Below are positions 1 to 8,873 of a stretch of 64,000 nt of DNA, piece by piece; position 1 is the first letter of the stretch; every line of letters starts with the position of its first letter. The stretch is from Colwellia sp. 1_MG-2023. Its GTDB lineage: Bacteria; Pseudomonadota; Gammaproteobacteria; Enterobacterales; Alteromonadaceae. The notes below the pieces were generated by a model that was not told where the DNA came from, did no database searches, and saw only the letters and a list, made by a program, of their open reading frames with translations. Where the stretch lies: the NCBI RefSeq assembly GCF_030546755.1, contig NZ_JAUOPE010000001.1, forward strand, positions 434,001 to 498,000, read 5' to 3'. A program made the translations under genes and the position numbers.

Positions 1-677
1 ATGAAGTGTATGATGTTTTACAGCACACTAATTTATCAATCGTTGGCGAAATCACTCAACCAATAGAGCACTGTTTGTTAACCGCGGTTAATACCACACT
101 TAGTCAAATTAAAACCATTTATGCTCATGGCCAGCCCTTAGCACAATGTAGTAACTTTCTTGATAAACAACACAACATTCGTATTGAATATTGTGAAAGT
201 ACTGCAGAAGCCATGGCACAAGCAGCAGAATTACAAGATGAAACAGTTGCCGTTATAGGTAGCGAAGAAGGCGGTCATTTATACAAATTAACCGCTTTAC
301 AAAAATCGATCGCTAATCAAAGTGAGAATCACAGCCGCTTTATTCTTGTTGCACGAAAACCTATTGATGTTGCCGAACAAATTCCAGCTAAAACAGCGAT
401 TATTTTGGCAACGGGTCAAAAACCAGGTGCTTTAGTTGAATGTTTATTGGTACTAAAAAATAATGGTATTAATATGTGCAAGTTAGAATCAAGACCGATT
501 CAAGGTCGTCCATGGGAAGAAATGTTTTATATTGATCTTGAAGCGAATATCAAGAATATGGCCTTACAAGAAGCAATTAACGAAATGACGCCATTAACGA
601 ATTTTATTAAAGTACTTGGTTGTTATCCTGTAGAACATATTAGCCCAACGAATGTTCCAAGTGATAAACTGTCATAG
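1..677 (+). CDS. pheA: Chorismate mutase/prephenate dehydratase PheA, C-terminal part (5' end outside window)
   Basis: This is the end of the phenylalanine branch enzyme that converts prephenate to phenylpyruvate. The reading frame is open from base 3 and continues upstream, so the GTG at position 6 is not a real start. The visible part holds the end of the prephenate dehydratase domain, with SRFILVARK matching the catalytic T/S-R-F motif, followed by an ACT domain. Both Phe-binding signatures of that domain are present: GALV (in QKPGALVE) and ESRP (in ESRPIQGRPWEE). The tail VLGCYPVE is typical of the bifunctional PheA of gammaproteobacteria. It lies near aroF and tyrA, as in Escherichia coli. 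Confidence 0.95.
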   Translation, partial: EVYDVLQHTNLSIVGEITQPIEHCLLTAVNTTLSQIKTIYAHGQPLAQCSNFLDKQHNIRIEYCESTAEAMAQAAELQDETVAVIGSEEGGHLYKLTALQKSIANQSENHSRFILVARKPIDVAEQIPAKTAIILATGQKPGALVECLLVLKNNGINMCKLESRPIQGRPWEEMFYIDLEANIKNMALQEAINEMTPLTNFIKVLGCYPVEHISPTNVPSDKLS

Positions 678-701
678 TTCGTTCTTAACATATCGAACAT
701 T

Positions 702-735
702 AGTAACAGACTTTGAATGCTCACTGTCTGTTACT
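702..735 (+). terminator. Stem-loop after pheA
   Basis: AGTAACAGAC (702-711) and GTCTGTTACT (726-735) form a perfect 10-bp stem with a 14-base loop. The downstream sequence is T-rich but interrupted (TCTCTATTATTTT), so this is a plausible, not a perfect, intrinsic terminator. It lies 24 bp after the pheA stop and just before the end of the convergent gene at 742. Confidence 0.5.
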
Positions 736-741
736 TCTCTA

Positions 742-1143
742 TTATTTTACCTTTAACTTTCGCTTAGTTAATCTAAAGATTATCGCGGTAATCGTCATCA
801 CTAATAATGCAGGAATAACAGCAAAAAGCATTGAACTTAATAGTTCAAATGCTGAAAGTGTCGTTATAACAATAAAACAGATAGATGGCAGAATTAGCCA
901 AAAAGGATGTTCACTGGCACAAAGATTAAAGCCTTTTCCCATAATAATAACGATTAACGCCGTCATCATCACTGCGCTAACAGCAGTCACTAAGCCAGAA
1001 TAATAATCGAGAATAAAAAATGGATGCGGATGTAATACCTCAGGTACTGGAGCTGTATTGCCAAAACTGACTAACCAAACAAATGAAAATGCTATTAAAC
1101 TACCAAAATTAAACGACCAGAGCTTTTTATTAATTTTCAACAA
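742..1143 (-). CDS. Small inner-membrane protein, unknown function
   Basis: The product is 133 residues, mostly hydrophobic, with about four predicted membrane segments (roughly residues 12-30, 48-69, 80-101 and 105-125) and a basic C-terminus (RLTKRKLKVK). I do not recognise the family. The start is a TTG at 1143. A good Shine-Dalgarno (AGGGG) lies 8 bases upstream, and a nearby ATG is out of frame. The opposite-strand frame over the same stretch looks like a shadow, because membrane composition and the ribosome site both favour this strand. It stands alone between pheA (convergent) and a long gap. Confidence 0.65.
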   Translation of the reverse strand: MLKINKKLWSFNFGSLIAFSFVWLVSFGNTAPVPEVLHPHPFFILDYYSGLVTAVSAVMMTALIVIIMGKGFNLCASEHPFWLILPSICFIVITTLSAFELLSSMLFAVIPALLVMTITAIIFRLTKRKLKVK

Positions 1144-1671
1144 AACTCATTCCCCTATTTATTATATTTATGTTTATTATTGTTATTTTTTATCACTCCT
1201 TTTTTATATCTCAAGTTTACTTTTTAAGCAAGTCGAATACAAAACAAGCTAAAGCCGTATAATTTTTATGTTAATAGAAGTTTTAGTGAATAAAAAACAT
1301 ACAAGAATATAATTATGCAGATTTCAACTTATTGTAAAATTTACTTTAATATTATAAAGCAGTGATATTGAGTCAATAATCATAAAAAGTTAGGCAAAGC
1401 GATCAAAAGAAGAGATTTAATTTTAGTAATTCATAGGGTTATTAATACTTTATTAGCATGACACCTAATTGCTGTATCACATTCACTTTAGCAACAGTAA
1501 ACCTTACCTTGATTGTCTCAGTGACTAGCTTTTATTCAAACAATTCTAAAAATGTTAAATTCAATAGTCGCTAGTAAGTTTATTATTTTTTTCCTTAGTT
1601 TCATGTTATTAATATATAATTATTTACATCACAACTTTCTTCTCATTTATCAATTTTATAGGAAATAAAAT
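1144..1671. other. Noncoding AT-rich gap of 528 bp
   Basis: This gap separates two divergently transcribed genes and probably holds promoters for both. It is very AT-rich and shows no convincing reading frame, long hairpin or recognisable operator. An AGGAAAT ribosome site for the downstream gene lies at its right end. Confidence 0.6.
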
Positions 1672-2421
1672 ATGAAATTATTAGCATCAATTGCCGTCGT
1701 CATTTTACTCGCATGTGGCGGAGCATTATGGTTTTTAGCAGGAGGTTCACTGAATGAATTTATAAAACAGCAAATTGAAACTGTTGGTAAACAAGTCACA
1801 GAACAAAAAGTTACCGTTAAAAATGTCGATATTCAATTAACGAAAGGTGCCGGCAGTATTTTAGGCGTCAGTTTAGAAAATGGAACTGGGTACAACTACC
1901 CTCACGCGTTTACTTTAGGTGAAGTAACGCTAGATATTAATGTGGAAAGTTTAACTGATGAGCCGATCATCATTGATGCGATAATCATCAAAGATCCTAA
2001 AGCATTTGTAGAGTTTACGGCTTCTGGTCAATCAAATATCAAAGATCTCCTAGATAATATTCAAAAAAATATGCCTAACGCAGAACAAAAAAATATCGAT
2101 TCAGATGCCCCATCAACAAAACCTGAACCTAAGCTAAGTGTCAGTAAAGTCGTTTTAGCTGGCACTGCGTTAACCGTCGACTTATCAGCCCTTGGTAACA
2201 AAGAACATAGCGCCACACTTCCTGATATTATCCTTAACAATATTGGAGGAAAAGATGGGTTACCAGCGAGTGAATTAGGCACGGTTATTGTTAAAGAAGC
2301 ACTTTCTGCTATTTGGAAGGAAACAAAAAACACGCAAAAAGCTCAGTTAAAAAAACAAGCTACCGATAAGTTGAAAGATAAAGCAAAGAAAAAACTTTCA
2401 GAATTATTCAATAAATCCTAA
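1672..2421 (+). CDS. AsmA/DUF748-like membrane-anchored periplasmic protein
   Basis: The 249-residue protein begins with one N-terminal membrane anchor (residues 3-24) without a clear cleavage site. A periplasmic part follows, ending in a Lys-rich amphipathic tail (about 215-249). Segments such as VKNVDIQLTKGAGSILGVSL and LTDEPIIIDAIIIKDPKA resemble the repeating beta strands of short AsmA-type proteins of marine gammaproteobacteria. The exact function is unknown; related proteins act in envelope lipid transport or assembly. An AGGAAAT ribosome site precedes the ATG. The next gene, an outer-membrane barrel, is 44 bp downstream, so they may be co-transcribed. Confidence 0.6.
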   Translation: MKLLASIAVVILLACGGALWFLAGGSLNEFIKQQIETVGKQVTEQKVTVKNVDIQLTKGAGSILGVSLENGTGYNYPHAFTLGEVTLDINVESLTDEPIIIDAIIIKDPKAFVEFTASGQSNIKDLLDNIQKNMPNAEQKNIDSDAPSTKPEPKLSVSKVVLAGTALTVDLSALGNKEHSATLPDIILNNIGGKDGLPASELGTVIVKEALSAIWKETKNTQKAQLKKQATDKLKDKAKKKLSELFNKS

Positions 2422-2465
2422 GCTTATTGATGCAAAACACATTCAAAGTAAAAAGGAATAAATCA

Positions 2466-3065
2466 ATGATTTATCAGCGGCTTTTAAAGAAAGTTTTGGC
2501 GCTTTATTTAACTATCTTCTCATTTACAGCCATGGCTACAGAATTTGAGGTATCTACATTTTTAGGGCAAATGTATAGTTCAGATTTAATCGGTGCTTCA
2601 ACAGAGAATGCTTTATCTGTTGATGCTGGAGGTAACTTTGGCATTGCCGTGGCTTGGCAAGACTCCCCTAATGGTCAAGGCCAAATAATGTTAAATGTGG
2701 TTAGTCATGACTTCAAAAGCGATGTAACTGAGCAAAACTACGCTTTAGATATTATGTACGCACACTTTAATGGGATAGCCCAATTCCGTCAGCAAAGTTA
2801 TGTAACAACGGTATCCTTAGGTTTAGGCGGTGCATATTTTGATAGTAATGTTAACGAAGAGCTTTATCCTTCTGCAACCGTCGCTTTTGGAACGAGATAC
2901 GAATTCTCAGATCGTGTTGCAATCATTACTGAATTGAGAGGCTACGCCACCTTAGTTGACGATGATGACAATATGTTTTGTGAAAACGAAATTTGTCATG
3001 CTCAATTTGAAGACTCTTTATGGATGGAATCAAATATTTCGATCGGATTAGCGATCAAATTTTAA
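2466..3065 (+). CDS. Outer-membrane beta-barrel protein, unknown function
   Basis: I start it at the ATG at 2466, which has an AAAAGGAAT ribosome site and puts the signal peptide at the N-terminus (MIYQRLLKKVLALYL..., likely cleaved after AMA). An in-frame TTG at 2427 adds 13 residues in front of the signal and seems unlikely. The mature protein of about 178 residues has alternating hydrophobic/polar strands and ends in an aromatic residue (SIGLAIKF), the usual barrel-assembly signal. It contains a CENEIC cysteine pair near a DDDDN stretch, probably an extracellular loop. The substrate or role is not evident. Confidence 0.65.
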   Translation: MIYQRLLKKVLALYLTIFSFTAMATEFEVSTFLGQMYSSDLIGASTENALSVDAGGNFGIAVAWQDSPNGQGQIMLNVVSHDFKSDVTEQNYALDIMYAHFNGIAQFRQQSYVTTVSLGLGGAYFDSNVNEELYPSATVAFGTRYEFSDRVAIITELRGYATLVDDDDNMFCENEICHAQFEDSLWMESNISIGLAIKF

Positions 3066-3098
3066 TAATATTCTTATTAACTAAAATAGAGAAAAATA

Positions 3099-3272
3099 AT
3101 GAAAAAACTATTAATATCGATTTTCAGCTTAACGCTAATTACCGCTTGTGCTCCTGAAGTAGGTAGCAAAGATTGGTGTGCACAATTAAAAGAAAAACCA
3201 AAAGGTGACTGGACTGCGACCGAAGCTAAAGATTATACAAAACACTGTTTATTCAAAAGCGACGATGAATAA
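3099..3272 (+). CDS. Small DUF3012-type lipoprotein
   Basis: This 57-residue gene begins with a lipoprotein signal peptide with lipobox LITAC (cysteine 17). The mature peptide (CAPEVGSKDWCAQLKEKPKG and DWTATEAKDYTKHCLF) matches the pattern I know for DUF3012 lipoproteins, including two further conserved cysteines (27 and 50). The family has no established function. An AGAGAAAAATA sequence precedes the ATG. It sits 33 bp after the outer-membrane barrel gene, so the two may be one unit. It is convergent with the thioredoxin-like lipoprotein gene. Confidence 0.8.
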   Translation: MKKLLISIFSLTLITACAPEVGSKDWCAQLKEKPKGDWTATEAKDYTKHCLFKSDDE

Positions 3273-3296
3273 GCCACTCGCTTAATAATCAATAAG

Positions 3297-3323
3297 TTGT
3301 AGAGATAACTTTTATCTCTACAA
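3297..3323. terminator. 12-bp stem-loop between convergent genes
   Basis: TTGTAGAGATAA (3297-3308) and TTATCTCTACAA (3312-3323) form a perfect 12-bp stem with the loop CTT. It lies directly after the stop codon of the minus-strand thioredoxin-like gene and 25 bp after the plus-strand DUF3012 gene. Neither side has a clear T tract. It may end transcription weakly in both directions or protect 3' ends. Confidence 0.5.
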
Positions 3324-3800
3324 TCACTTACTTAATGTTATCAATGCATTCATATCAGTAATCAAACTATTTCTCGGTCGCTCAATAATTCTGCCTAGTT
3401 CTTTGTTATTTTTATATAAAATAATAGTTGGGGTAAATTCTATTGCTTTTTGTGCAGCTAAACCACTTGGTTCTGTTTTCTGATAATCAAGCGCGATTAA
3501 TTTATAAGCTAGCTTTTGATTGTAACTTAGTATTTTCAGTAATTTAGGCACTTCTCGCTGACTGTCATGACACCAAGTACCAAAAAACACGTCAACATGA
3601 ACATTGTCTGGCCATTGTTCAATTACCGCTATTTCTTGGGCTGAAAAGCTCGATTGTTCATAAGGAGTTTGGAAACTTTGATAATGAGTTAATAATGCTT
3701 CGCCATTAATTTCACCGACAAATAAAGCACGCTTTTCAGAGGTATGTGCACAGCCCAGTAAAAATACGAATGAAGCCGCTAACATGATGATTATTTTCAT
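3324..3800 (-). CDS. Thioredoxin-fold lipoprotein with a CxxS site
   Basis: I choose the ATG at 3800, so that the protein starts directly with a lipoprotein signal peptide (MKIIIMLAASFVFLLGC, lipobox LLGC). A TTG 18 bases upstream is also possible. The mature domain of about 140 residues has the thioredoxin order: a beta strand leading to FFGTWCHDS, the helix REVPKLLKIL, and a cis-proline turn (EFTPTIILY). The active site is C-H-D-S rather than CxxC. It therefore cannot form the usual disulfide and may act by a monothiol mechanism or by binding. It follows tyrA by 38 bp and probably belongs to the aroF-tyrA transcript. Confidence 0.75.
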   Translation of the reverse strand: MKIIIMLAASFVFLLGCAHTSEKRALFVGEINGEALLTHYQSFQTPYEQSSFSAQEIAVIEQWPDNVHVDVFFGTWCHDSQREVPKLLKILSYNQKLAYKLIALDYQKTEPSGLAAQKAIEFTPTIILYKNNKELGRIIERPRNSLITDMNALITLSK

Positions 3801-3838
3801 TTTATGAATCTTGTCCAATATTCAGAGAATAGATTAAT

Positions 3839-4975
3839 TTATTTTTTTAATTCGTTAGCTTTTAATAACATAGCTTTACTTTCTTGTAAAAAAATATCCG
3901 CATAATCACCAAACCATTGTGATACGTCATTGAAAATATTAACAAATGATATTTTATCGTCAGATTCTACTTTCTCTAATAATTCAAGAAAACGATGCGC
4001 AAATCTTTTCATCATGGCAATGTTTTCACGATTTGAAAAAATTATATCTGAATATAAAACTGGATCTTGAGCAAATAAACGGCCAACCATCAGTAATTCT
4101 AACCGATAAATAGGTGAACTCATCTCAACTAATTGAGAAATGTCTGCTCCCTCGGCCATTAAATGATAACCGTAAGCAATGGTTGAAAAGTGTCTCATTA
4201 CCTGCACCATGCCCATTGCCTGGTCATGCGATTTGGCATCCGTAGAATAGATTTTAGCCCCCCACACTTGGAACTGTTCAAGTAACCATTGATATTGCTC
4301 TGGTGATCTACCTTCACAAGCGATAATTGTCTGCTTAATTAATCCAGCAACATCAGGTCCAAACATAGGATGTAAACCAACCACAGGTCCGGTATGAGCA
4401 TTCAACATTTCAGTTAAGGGTTGCTCTTTAATACTCGTCACATCCGCTAAAATGCAATCATGAGGTAGGTTATTAAGTTGTTGAATGATTGTATTGGTTA
4501 AACGAATAGGGACAGCAACAATAACAACACTACTATCCTGTAAAATTACTTCACTATTTAACCAATCTTCTTCCTCAATAGTCACGACTTGATAATTTGA
4601 ACGGTTAAATAAATCAACAAATACTTGCCCTAATTGGCCTTTCCCACCTACGACAACCACTTTTTTGCATTTAGGATTAACACATCGATAGCCACTTGCA
4701 TCTTGGCTAACGTAAGAATCCCTCATCAAGCGGCGTAGCACATCTTCAATTAATTCAGGAGCAAGCCCCGCGTTCAAAGCCTGTTCGCGACGTAGCTTTA
4801 TTAATTGTTCCTCGCGATCAGGCGCATAAATAGGCATGCCTACTTGGCTTTTTAACTCACCTACCTTTGTAGTAACTGCCCGACGTTTTGCTAACAGTTC
4901 AACAAGTTGACCATCAATGATGTCAATCTCGTCGCGTAACTCTGTTAGTTGAGATCCAATGTCCATTTTATTCAT
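3839..4975 (-). CDS. tyrA: Chorismate mutase/prephenate dehydrogenase TyrA
   Basis: This bifunctional enzyme converts chorismate to prephenate and then oxidatively decarboxylates it to 4-hydroxyphenylpyruvate for tyrosine. The first 90 or so residues are an AroQ-type mutase (LRDEIDIIDGQLVELLAKR, APDREEQL). An NAD-binding prephenate dehydrogenase domain follows, with the nucleotide motif VVGGKGQLG near residue 110, then the substrate region (GLHPMFGPDV) and the helical dimer domain. The length of 378 residues is normal (about 373 in E. coli). It lies 35 bp downstream of aroF in the same direction, the classical tyrosine-repressed pair. Confidence 0.97.
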   Translation of the reverse strand: MNKMDIGSQLTELRDEIDIIDGQLVELLAKRRAVTTKVGELKSQVGMPIYAPDREEQLIKLRREQALNAGLAPELIEDVLRRLMRDSYVSQDASGYRCVNPKCKKVVVVGGKGQLGQVFVDLFNRSNYQVVTIEEEDWLNSEVILQDSSVVIVAVPIRLTNTIIQQLNNLPHDCILADVTSIKEQPLTEMLNAHTGPVVGLHPMFGPDVAGLIKQTIIACEGRSPEQYQWLLEQFQVWGAKIYSTDAKSHDQAMGMVQVMRHFSTIAYGYHLMAEGADISQLVEMSSPIYRLELLMVGRLFAQDPVLYSDIIFSNRENIAMMKRFAHRFLELLEKVESDDKISFVNIFNDVSQWFGDYADIFLQESKAMLLKANELKK

Positions 4976-5010
4976 CTATTCAGTCTTACTATTTATCTAC
5001 TAAAACATTA

Positions 5011-6105
5011 CTAAGCAATTCTATTTTTTAATGCTTCTCGAAGTATAGATTCACCTTCAGCAAAAAGCTGCTCAGTAGTAGGAAAATCTATGCAAGCATC
5101 CGTTACTGAAACACCATATTTTAATTGGTCTTGTGGTAAATCGGCACTTTGATTACCCGAATGTATATGGCTTTCAAGCATAATGCCAATAATTGATTTA
5201 TTGCCCTGCGTGATTTGATTAAATACATCCTTTGCAACTATTGGTTGACGTTGATAGTCTTTATTCGAATTACCGTGTGAACAATCAATCACAATGCCTA
5301 ACTCTAAGTTTTGTTTGGCAAGGTCTTGTTCACAAATCGCGACATTCTCAGCATTATAATTTGGTTTTTTACCACCACGTAAAATTACATGGCCATCAGG
5401 GTTACCTGATGTTTTGATCAAAGCAACCTGCCCTTGACGATTAATACCCATAAAACGATGTGAAGAAGCCGCTGATTGTAAGGCGTTAATTGCAACATCT
5501 AAACTTCCATTCGTCCCGTTTTTAAAGCCAATAGGCATTGATAAACCAGAGGCCATTTCACGATGAGTTTGAGACTCAGTAGTTCTTGCCCCAATAGCAG
5601 ACCAACTAAATAACTCAGCCAAATATTGAGGACTAATAGGATCAAGAGCTTCCGTGGCAAGTGGTAAGCCAAGCTCAGTCAAGTAAAGTAATAATTCTCT
5701 CGCCTTGCGCAAACCAGCTTCAACATCAAATGAACCATCCATATGAGGGTCATTGATCATACCTTTCCAACCTACTGTTGTACGAGGTTTTTCAAAATAA
5801 ACACGCATCACCACATAAAAGTTATCTTGGTATTGCTCTTGTAACGTTTTAAGTTTTCTCGCGTATTCTTTGGCCGATTCAACATCATGCACAGAGCAAG
5901 GACCACTGATCACTAATAATCGATGATCTTTTTTATGGATAATATTAGAAATATCTTCTCGTGCTTGTTTAACAAATTCACGACCTGCGTCAGATAACGG
6001 CAATTCAGCACGTAAAGCTTCAGGCGTAATTAATACTTCTTCGGCATTAATATGAATATCATTTAATGTACTCTTATGAGTATTAGGCGTTGTGATTTTA
6101 GACAT
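5011..6105 (-). CDS. aroF: 3-deoxy-7-phosphoheptulonate synthase, tyrosine-sensitive type
   Basis: This is the first enzyme of the shikimate pathway, joining phosphoenolpyruvate and erythrose 4-phosphate. The start is the ATG at 6105 (MSKITTPNTHKS), preceded by GGAAA. The open frame extends 31 codons further upstream but lacks a ribosome site there. Class I signatures are intact: SGPCSVHD, VMRVYFEKPRTTVGWKG, GARTTESQTHRE, IKTSGNPDGH and DCSHGNSNKD. The length is 364 residues. The AroF assignment, rather than AroG or AroH, rests on its operon with tyrA and on TyrR-like boxes upstream. Confidence 0.96.
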   Translation of the reverse strand: MSKITTPNTHKSTLNDIHINAEEVLITPEALRAELPLSDAGREFVKQAREDISNIIHKKDHRLLVISGPCSVHDVESAKEYARKLKTLQEQYQDNFYVVMRVYFEKPRTTVGWKGMINDPHMDGSFDVEAGLRKARELLLYLTELGLPLATEALDPISPQYLAELFSWSAIGARTTESQTHREMASGLSMPIGFKNGTNGSLDVAINALQSAASSHRFMGINRQGQVALIKTSGNPDGHVILRGGKKPNYNAENVAICEQDLAKQNLELGIVIDCSHGNSNKDYQRQPIVAKDVFNQITQGNKSIIGIMLESHIHSGNQSADLPQDQLKYGVSVTDACIDFPTTEQLFAEGESILREALKNRIA

Positions 6106-6239
6106 AATTTTTCCAATTGTTACAGCGAAGGATTTATAAATATAGAGTAAAAAAGTACTGAAGCTTACGCTTAGCAAAAGAAAGGCAGGTAATAACAATA
6201 TCGGGATTGATGATTAAACATTTTCTATTTTTTAACTTT

Positions 6240-6280
6240 TGTAAACTTTACTTTACTGGATTTGTAATGAATATCTTACA
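6240..6280 (-). promoter_or_regulatory. Two TyrR-like boxes upstream of aroF-tyrA
   Basis: Box 1 at 6240-6257 is TGTAAA-CTTTAC-TTTACT, one base from the TyrR consensus TGTAAA-N6-TTTACA. Box 2 at 6263-6280 is TGTAAT-GAATAT-CTTACA, two bases off. The boxes are 23 bp apart, start to start, which is the strong-box/weak-box spacing seen in E. coli TyrR targets. They lie 135-175 bp upstream of the aroF start. Tyrosine-dependent repression is inferred from this. Confidence 0.75.
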
Positions 6281-6446
6281 CATGATATTTGGCTAAGGCA
6301 AAGTTTTTTTTAAGTTAGTTAATAATTATTTTGCTCGGCCAAAACTTACTTAATAAACAACAAATTTAATGGTGAAAATTTCAAACACGTTACTCGACAA
6401 TTGCGGCGTGTAATAAATCTATCAATCTGTCTTAATTTTGAGATAT

Positions 6447-6474
6447 AAAAAAAGCGCTTCAAAGCGCTTTTTAC
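6447..6474 (-). terminator. Intrinsic terminator of acs
   Basis: An AAAAAGCGC / GCGCTTTTT stem is followed on the minus strand by a run of seven T (complement of 6447-6453). It begins about 20 bp after the acs stop. The symmetry would let it work in the other direction too. Confidence 0.85.
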
Positions 6475-6493
6475 AATCAAGAATTCATATCAA

Positions 6494-8437
6494 CTAACTA
6501 TGTACAATTCGATTAGCAATAAGGTTATCGACAACCGCTGGATCTGCTAATGTCGATGTATCGCCTAAAGTATCAATATCGTTTTCCGCTATTTTACGCA
6601 AAATACGACGCATTATTTTACCTGAACGAGTTTTAGGTAAACCTGGCGCATATTGAATGTAATCAGGTTTCGCGAAACGCCCCAACTCTTTTGCCACAAA
6701 TTCAGTCAATTCTTTTAATAACTCGTCTGACTCAGATGCATTGCCCATTAAAGTAACGTATGCATAAACCCCTTGCCCTTTAATTTCGTGTGGATAACCA
6801 ACAACTGCCGCCTCTGCAACCGCAGGATGAAGTACTAATGCACTTTCAATTTCTGCTGTTCCTAAACGGTGACCTGACACGTTTAATACATCATCAACAC
6901 GACCGGTGATCCAATAAAAACCATCTTCATCACGTTTTGCACCATCGCCTGTAAAATAATTACCCGGATATTGGCTTAAATATGTTTGATAAAAACGATC
7001 ATGATCGCCATAAACACTACGTAATTGTCCCGGCCAACTGCCAGTCATCACTAACAAGCCTTGATTTTCACCTTCTAAGGTATTGCCATCTTTATCAAAT
7101 AAAGCAGGTTGTACACCAAAGAAAGGCTTACCAGCAGCACCTGGCTTCATATCTACGGCACCAGGTAATGAAGTAATTAAAATTCCACCCGTTTCTGTTT
7201 GCCACCAAGTATCAACAATTGGACAATTAGATTTACCGACAACTTCATAATACCAATGCCAAGCTTCAGGATTAATTGGTTCACCTACAGTTCCAAGTAT
7301 GCGTAAACTAGATAAATCAGATTGATTCACTAACTCATCGCCCACACTCATTAAGGCACGAATTGCGGTAGGTGCAGTATAAAATACGTTTACTTTATGT
7401 TTTTCACAGACTTGCCAAAAACGGCCTGCATCAGGGTACGTTGGCACCCCTTCAAAAACTAAGGTTGTTGCACCATTCGCTAATGGGCCATAAAAAATAT
7501 AAGAATGGCCGGTGATCCAACCCGCATCTGCTGTACACCAATAAATTTCGCCATCTTTATAATCAAAGACATATTTATGGGTCATTGCAGCATAAAGTGA
7601 GTAACCACCACAAGTATGCAAAACACCTTTTGGTGTCCCTGTTGAACCGGATGTATAAAGGATAAATAATGGATCTTCAGCATCCATCACTTCAGGCTCA
7701 CAAACCGCCGATTGGTTAGCCACTGCTGTTTGGTAATTAACATCTATTTTGTCATTCCACGCAACATCACCACCAGTGCGCTCCACGACAATAACGGTAT
7801 TGACGTTTGGACATTCAGCAACAGCTTCATCAACGTTAGTTTTCAATGGGATAACACGACCGCCACGTAAGCTTTCATCAGAAGTGATCACAACTTTGCA
7901 ATCGGCATCAATGATTCGTGAACGAATCGCTTCAGTAGAAAAACCACCAAATACAACGGAATGAACAGCGCCAATTCGTGCACACGCTAACATGGCGTAG
8001 CCAACTTCTGGGATCATTGGCATATAAATACAAACACGATCACCTTTTTTAACGCCTCGCTCTTTTAATAAATTAGCAAAACGACAAACATGATCATGTA
8101 ATTCTTGATAAGTAATTTTTTGATCGTCGCTTGGGTCATCACCTTCCCAAATAATTGCGGTATCATTTGCTTTTGTTGCTAGGTGGCGGTCAATGCAGTT
8201 ATAGCTAACATTTAGCTTGCCACCCGAAAACCAGTTAATATCTGCAGTTTTTAAATCGACTTTTGAGACACTATCCCAAGGTTGATACCAATCAAGAAAC
8301 TTTTCAGCCTGTTCAGCCCAAAAAACATCCGGTTGCTCAATAGATTGTGCATACATTTCATCATAAGTAGCAGTATCAATGTGAGTATGAGCTTTGGCTT
8401 GCTCTAAAATCGGATAACGGCTTTTCAATTCTTGCAT
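6494..8437 (-). CDS. acs: Acetyl-CoA synthetase
   Basis: This enzyme activates acetate to acetyl-CoA through acetyl-AMP. The 647-residue length is normal. Visible adenylate-forming motifs are [14 protein letters not shown] (AMP/phosphate loop, about residue 265), [11 protein letters not shown], and [20 protein letters not shown] in the hinge region. The C-terminal [11 protein letters not shown] carries the catalytic, acetylation-regulated lysine. The start ATG at 8437 has GAAGGA 6 bases upstream. It is transcribed alone, away from a chemoreceptor gene, and is ended by the hairpin at 6447-6474. Confidence 0.97.
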   Translation of the reverse strand: MQELKSRYPILEQAKAHTHIDTATYDEMYAQSIEQPDVFWAEQAEKFLDWYQPWDSVSKVDLKTADINWFSGGKLNVSYNCIDRHLATKANDTAIIWEGDDPSDDQKITYQELHDHVCRFANLLKERGVKKGDRVCIYMPMIPEVGYAMLACARIGAVHSVVFGGFSTEAIRSRIIDADCKVVITSDESLRGGRVIPLKTNVDEAVAECPNVNTVIVVERTGGDVAWNDKIDVNYQTAVANQSAVCEPEVMDAEDPLFILYTSGSTGTPKGVLHTCGGYSLYAAMTHKYVFDYKDGEIYWCTADAGWITGHSYIFYGPLANGATTLVFEGVPTYPDAGRFWQVCEKHKVNVFYTAPTAIRALMSVGDELVNQSDLSSLRILGTVGEPINPEAWHWYYEVVGKSNCPIVDTWWQTETGGILITSLPGAVDMKPGAAGKPFFGVQPALFDKDGNTLEGENQGLLVMTGSWPGQLRSVYGDHDRFYQTYLSQYPGNYFTGDGAKRDEDGFYWITGRVDDVLNVSGHRLGTAEIESALVLHPAVAEAAVVGYPHEIKGQGVYAYVTLMGNASESDELLKELTEFVAKELGRFAKPDYIQYAPGLPKTRSGKIMRRILRKIAENDIDTLGDTSTLADPAVVDNLIANRIVHS

Positions 8438-8873
8438 GTTAAGTCCTTCAATTCTTATTTGTAAGATCTGTAAATTGCTATTTATTTGCTAAACCCAATG
8501 AATACTAAAAGGTCGAGCAATTAAAGCTTAAAGTTATTTTTTATATGGCTATTATCATATAGCAACTAAATTCGTTCGCCTACTCAACTAAAGTCGAATA
8601 AAAACAAATTATTTTTCTAATTTGACAAACATTAGCACTTTAACAAATCAATGACAACGCTGTCATATGAGTATTTAGTAAATCTTAATTTATCTTAATT
8701 TATCTTAATGATACCTTTCGAATTTTTTAAACGTGCTAGTAAGCACATTTTTTATATGAAAAGAATTAATATTGCTAATACTTTGAAAAATATTCACTAT
8801 TTTTTTTACAAAAATAAACTTTTTGTCCTACATTTGATAATAGACGTTCACGCATGGGATTAAAAAGACATAT
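8438..8873. other. Divergent intergenic region between acs and the chemoreceptor
   Basis: The gap is 436 bp, AT-rich, and contains no gene. Two structures stand out. One is the palindrome ATGACA-ACGC-TGTCAT at 8651-8666, which is operator-like. The other is three consecutive 10-bp direct repeats (AATCTTAATT, TATCTTAATT, TATCTTAATG) at 8681-8710. Promoters for both flanking genes should lie here, but I cannot assign them with confidence. Confidence 0.6.
8681..8710. repeat. Three helically phased 10-bp direct repeats
   Basis: Three back-to-back copies of (A/T)ATCTTAAT(T/G) occur with an exact 10-bp period. This would place each copy on the same face of the helix. It could be a protein-binding array or a bent A/T tract upstream of the chemoreceptor gene. 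Confidence 0.7.

Noticed and set aside
713-1003. A 96-codon plus-strand frame.
   Set aside because: It is a shadow of the minus-strand membrane protein gene, which has a clear ribosome site and membrane-helix pattern.
6106-6198. N-terminal extension of aroF by 31 codons.
   Set aside because: The extension is hydrophobic, has no ribosome site, and precedes the normal AroF start with its GGAAA site.
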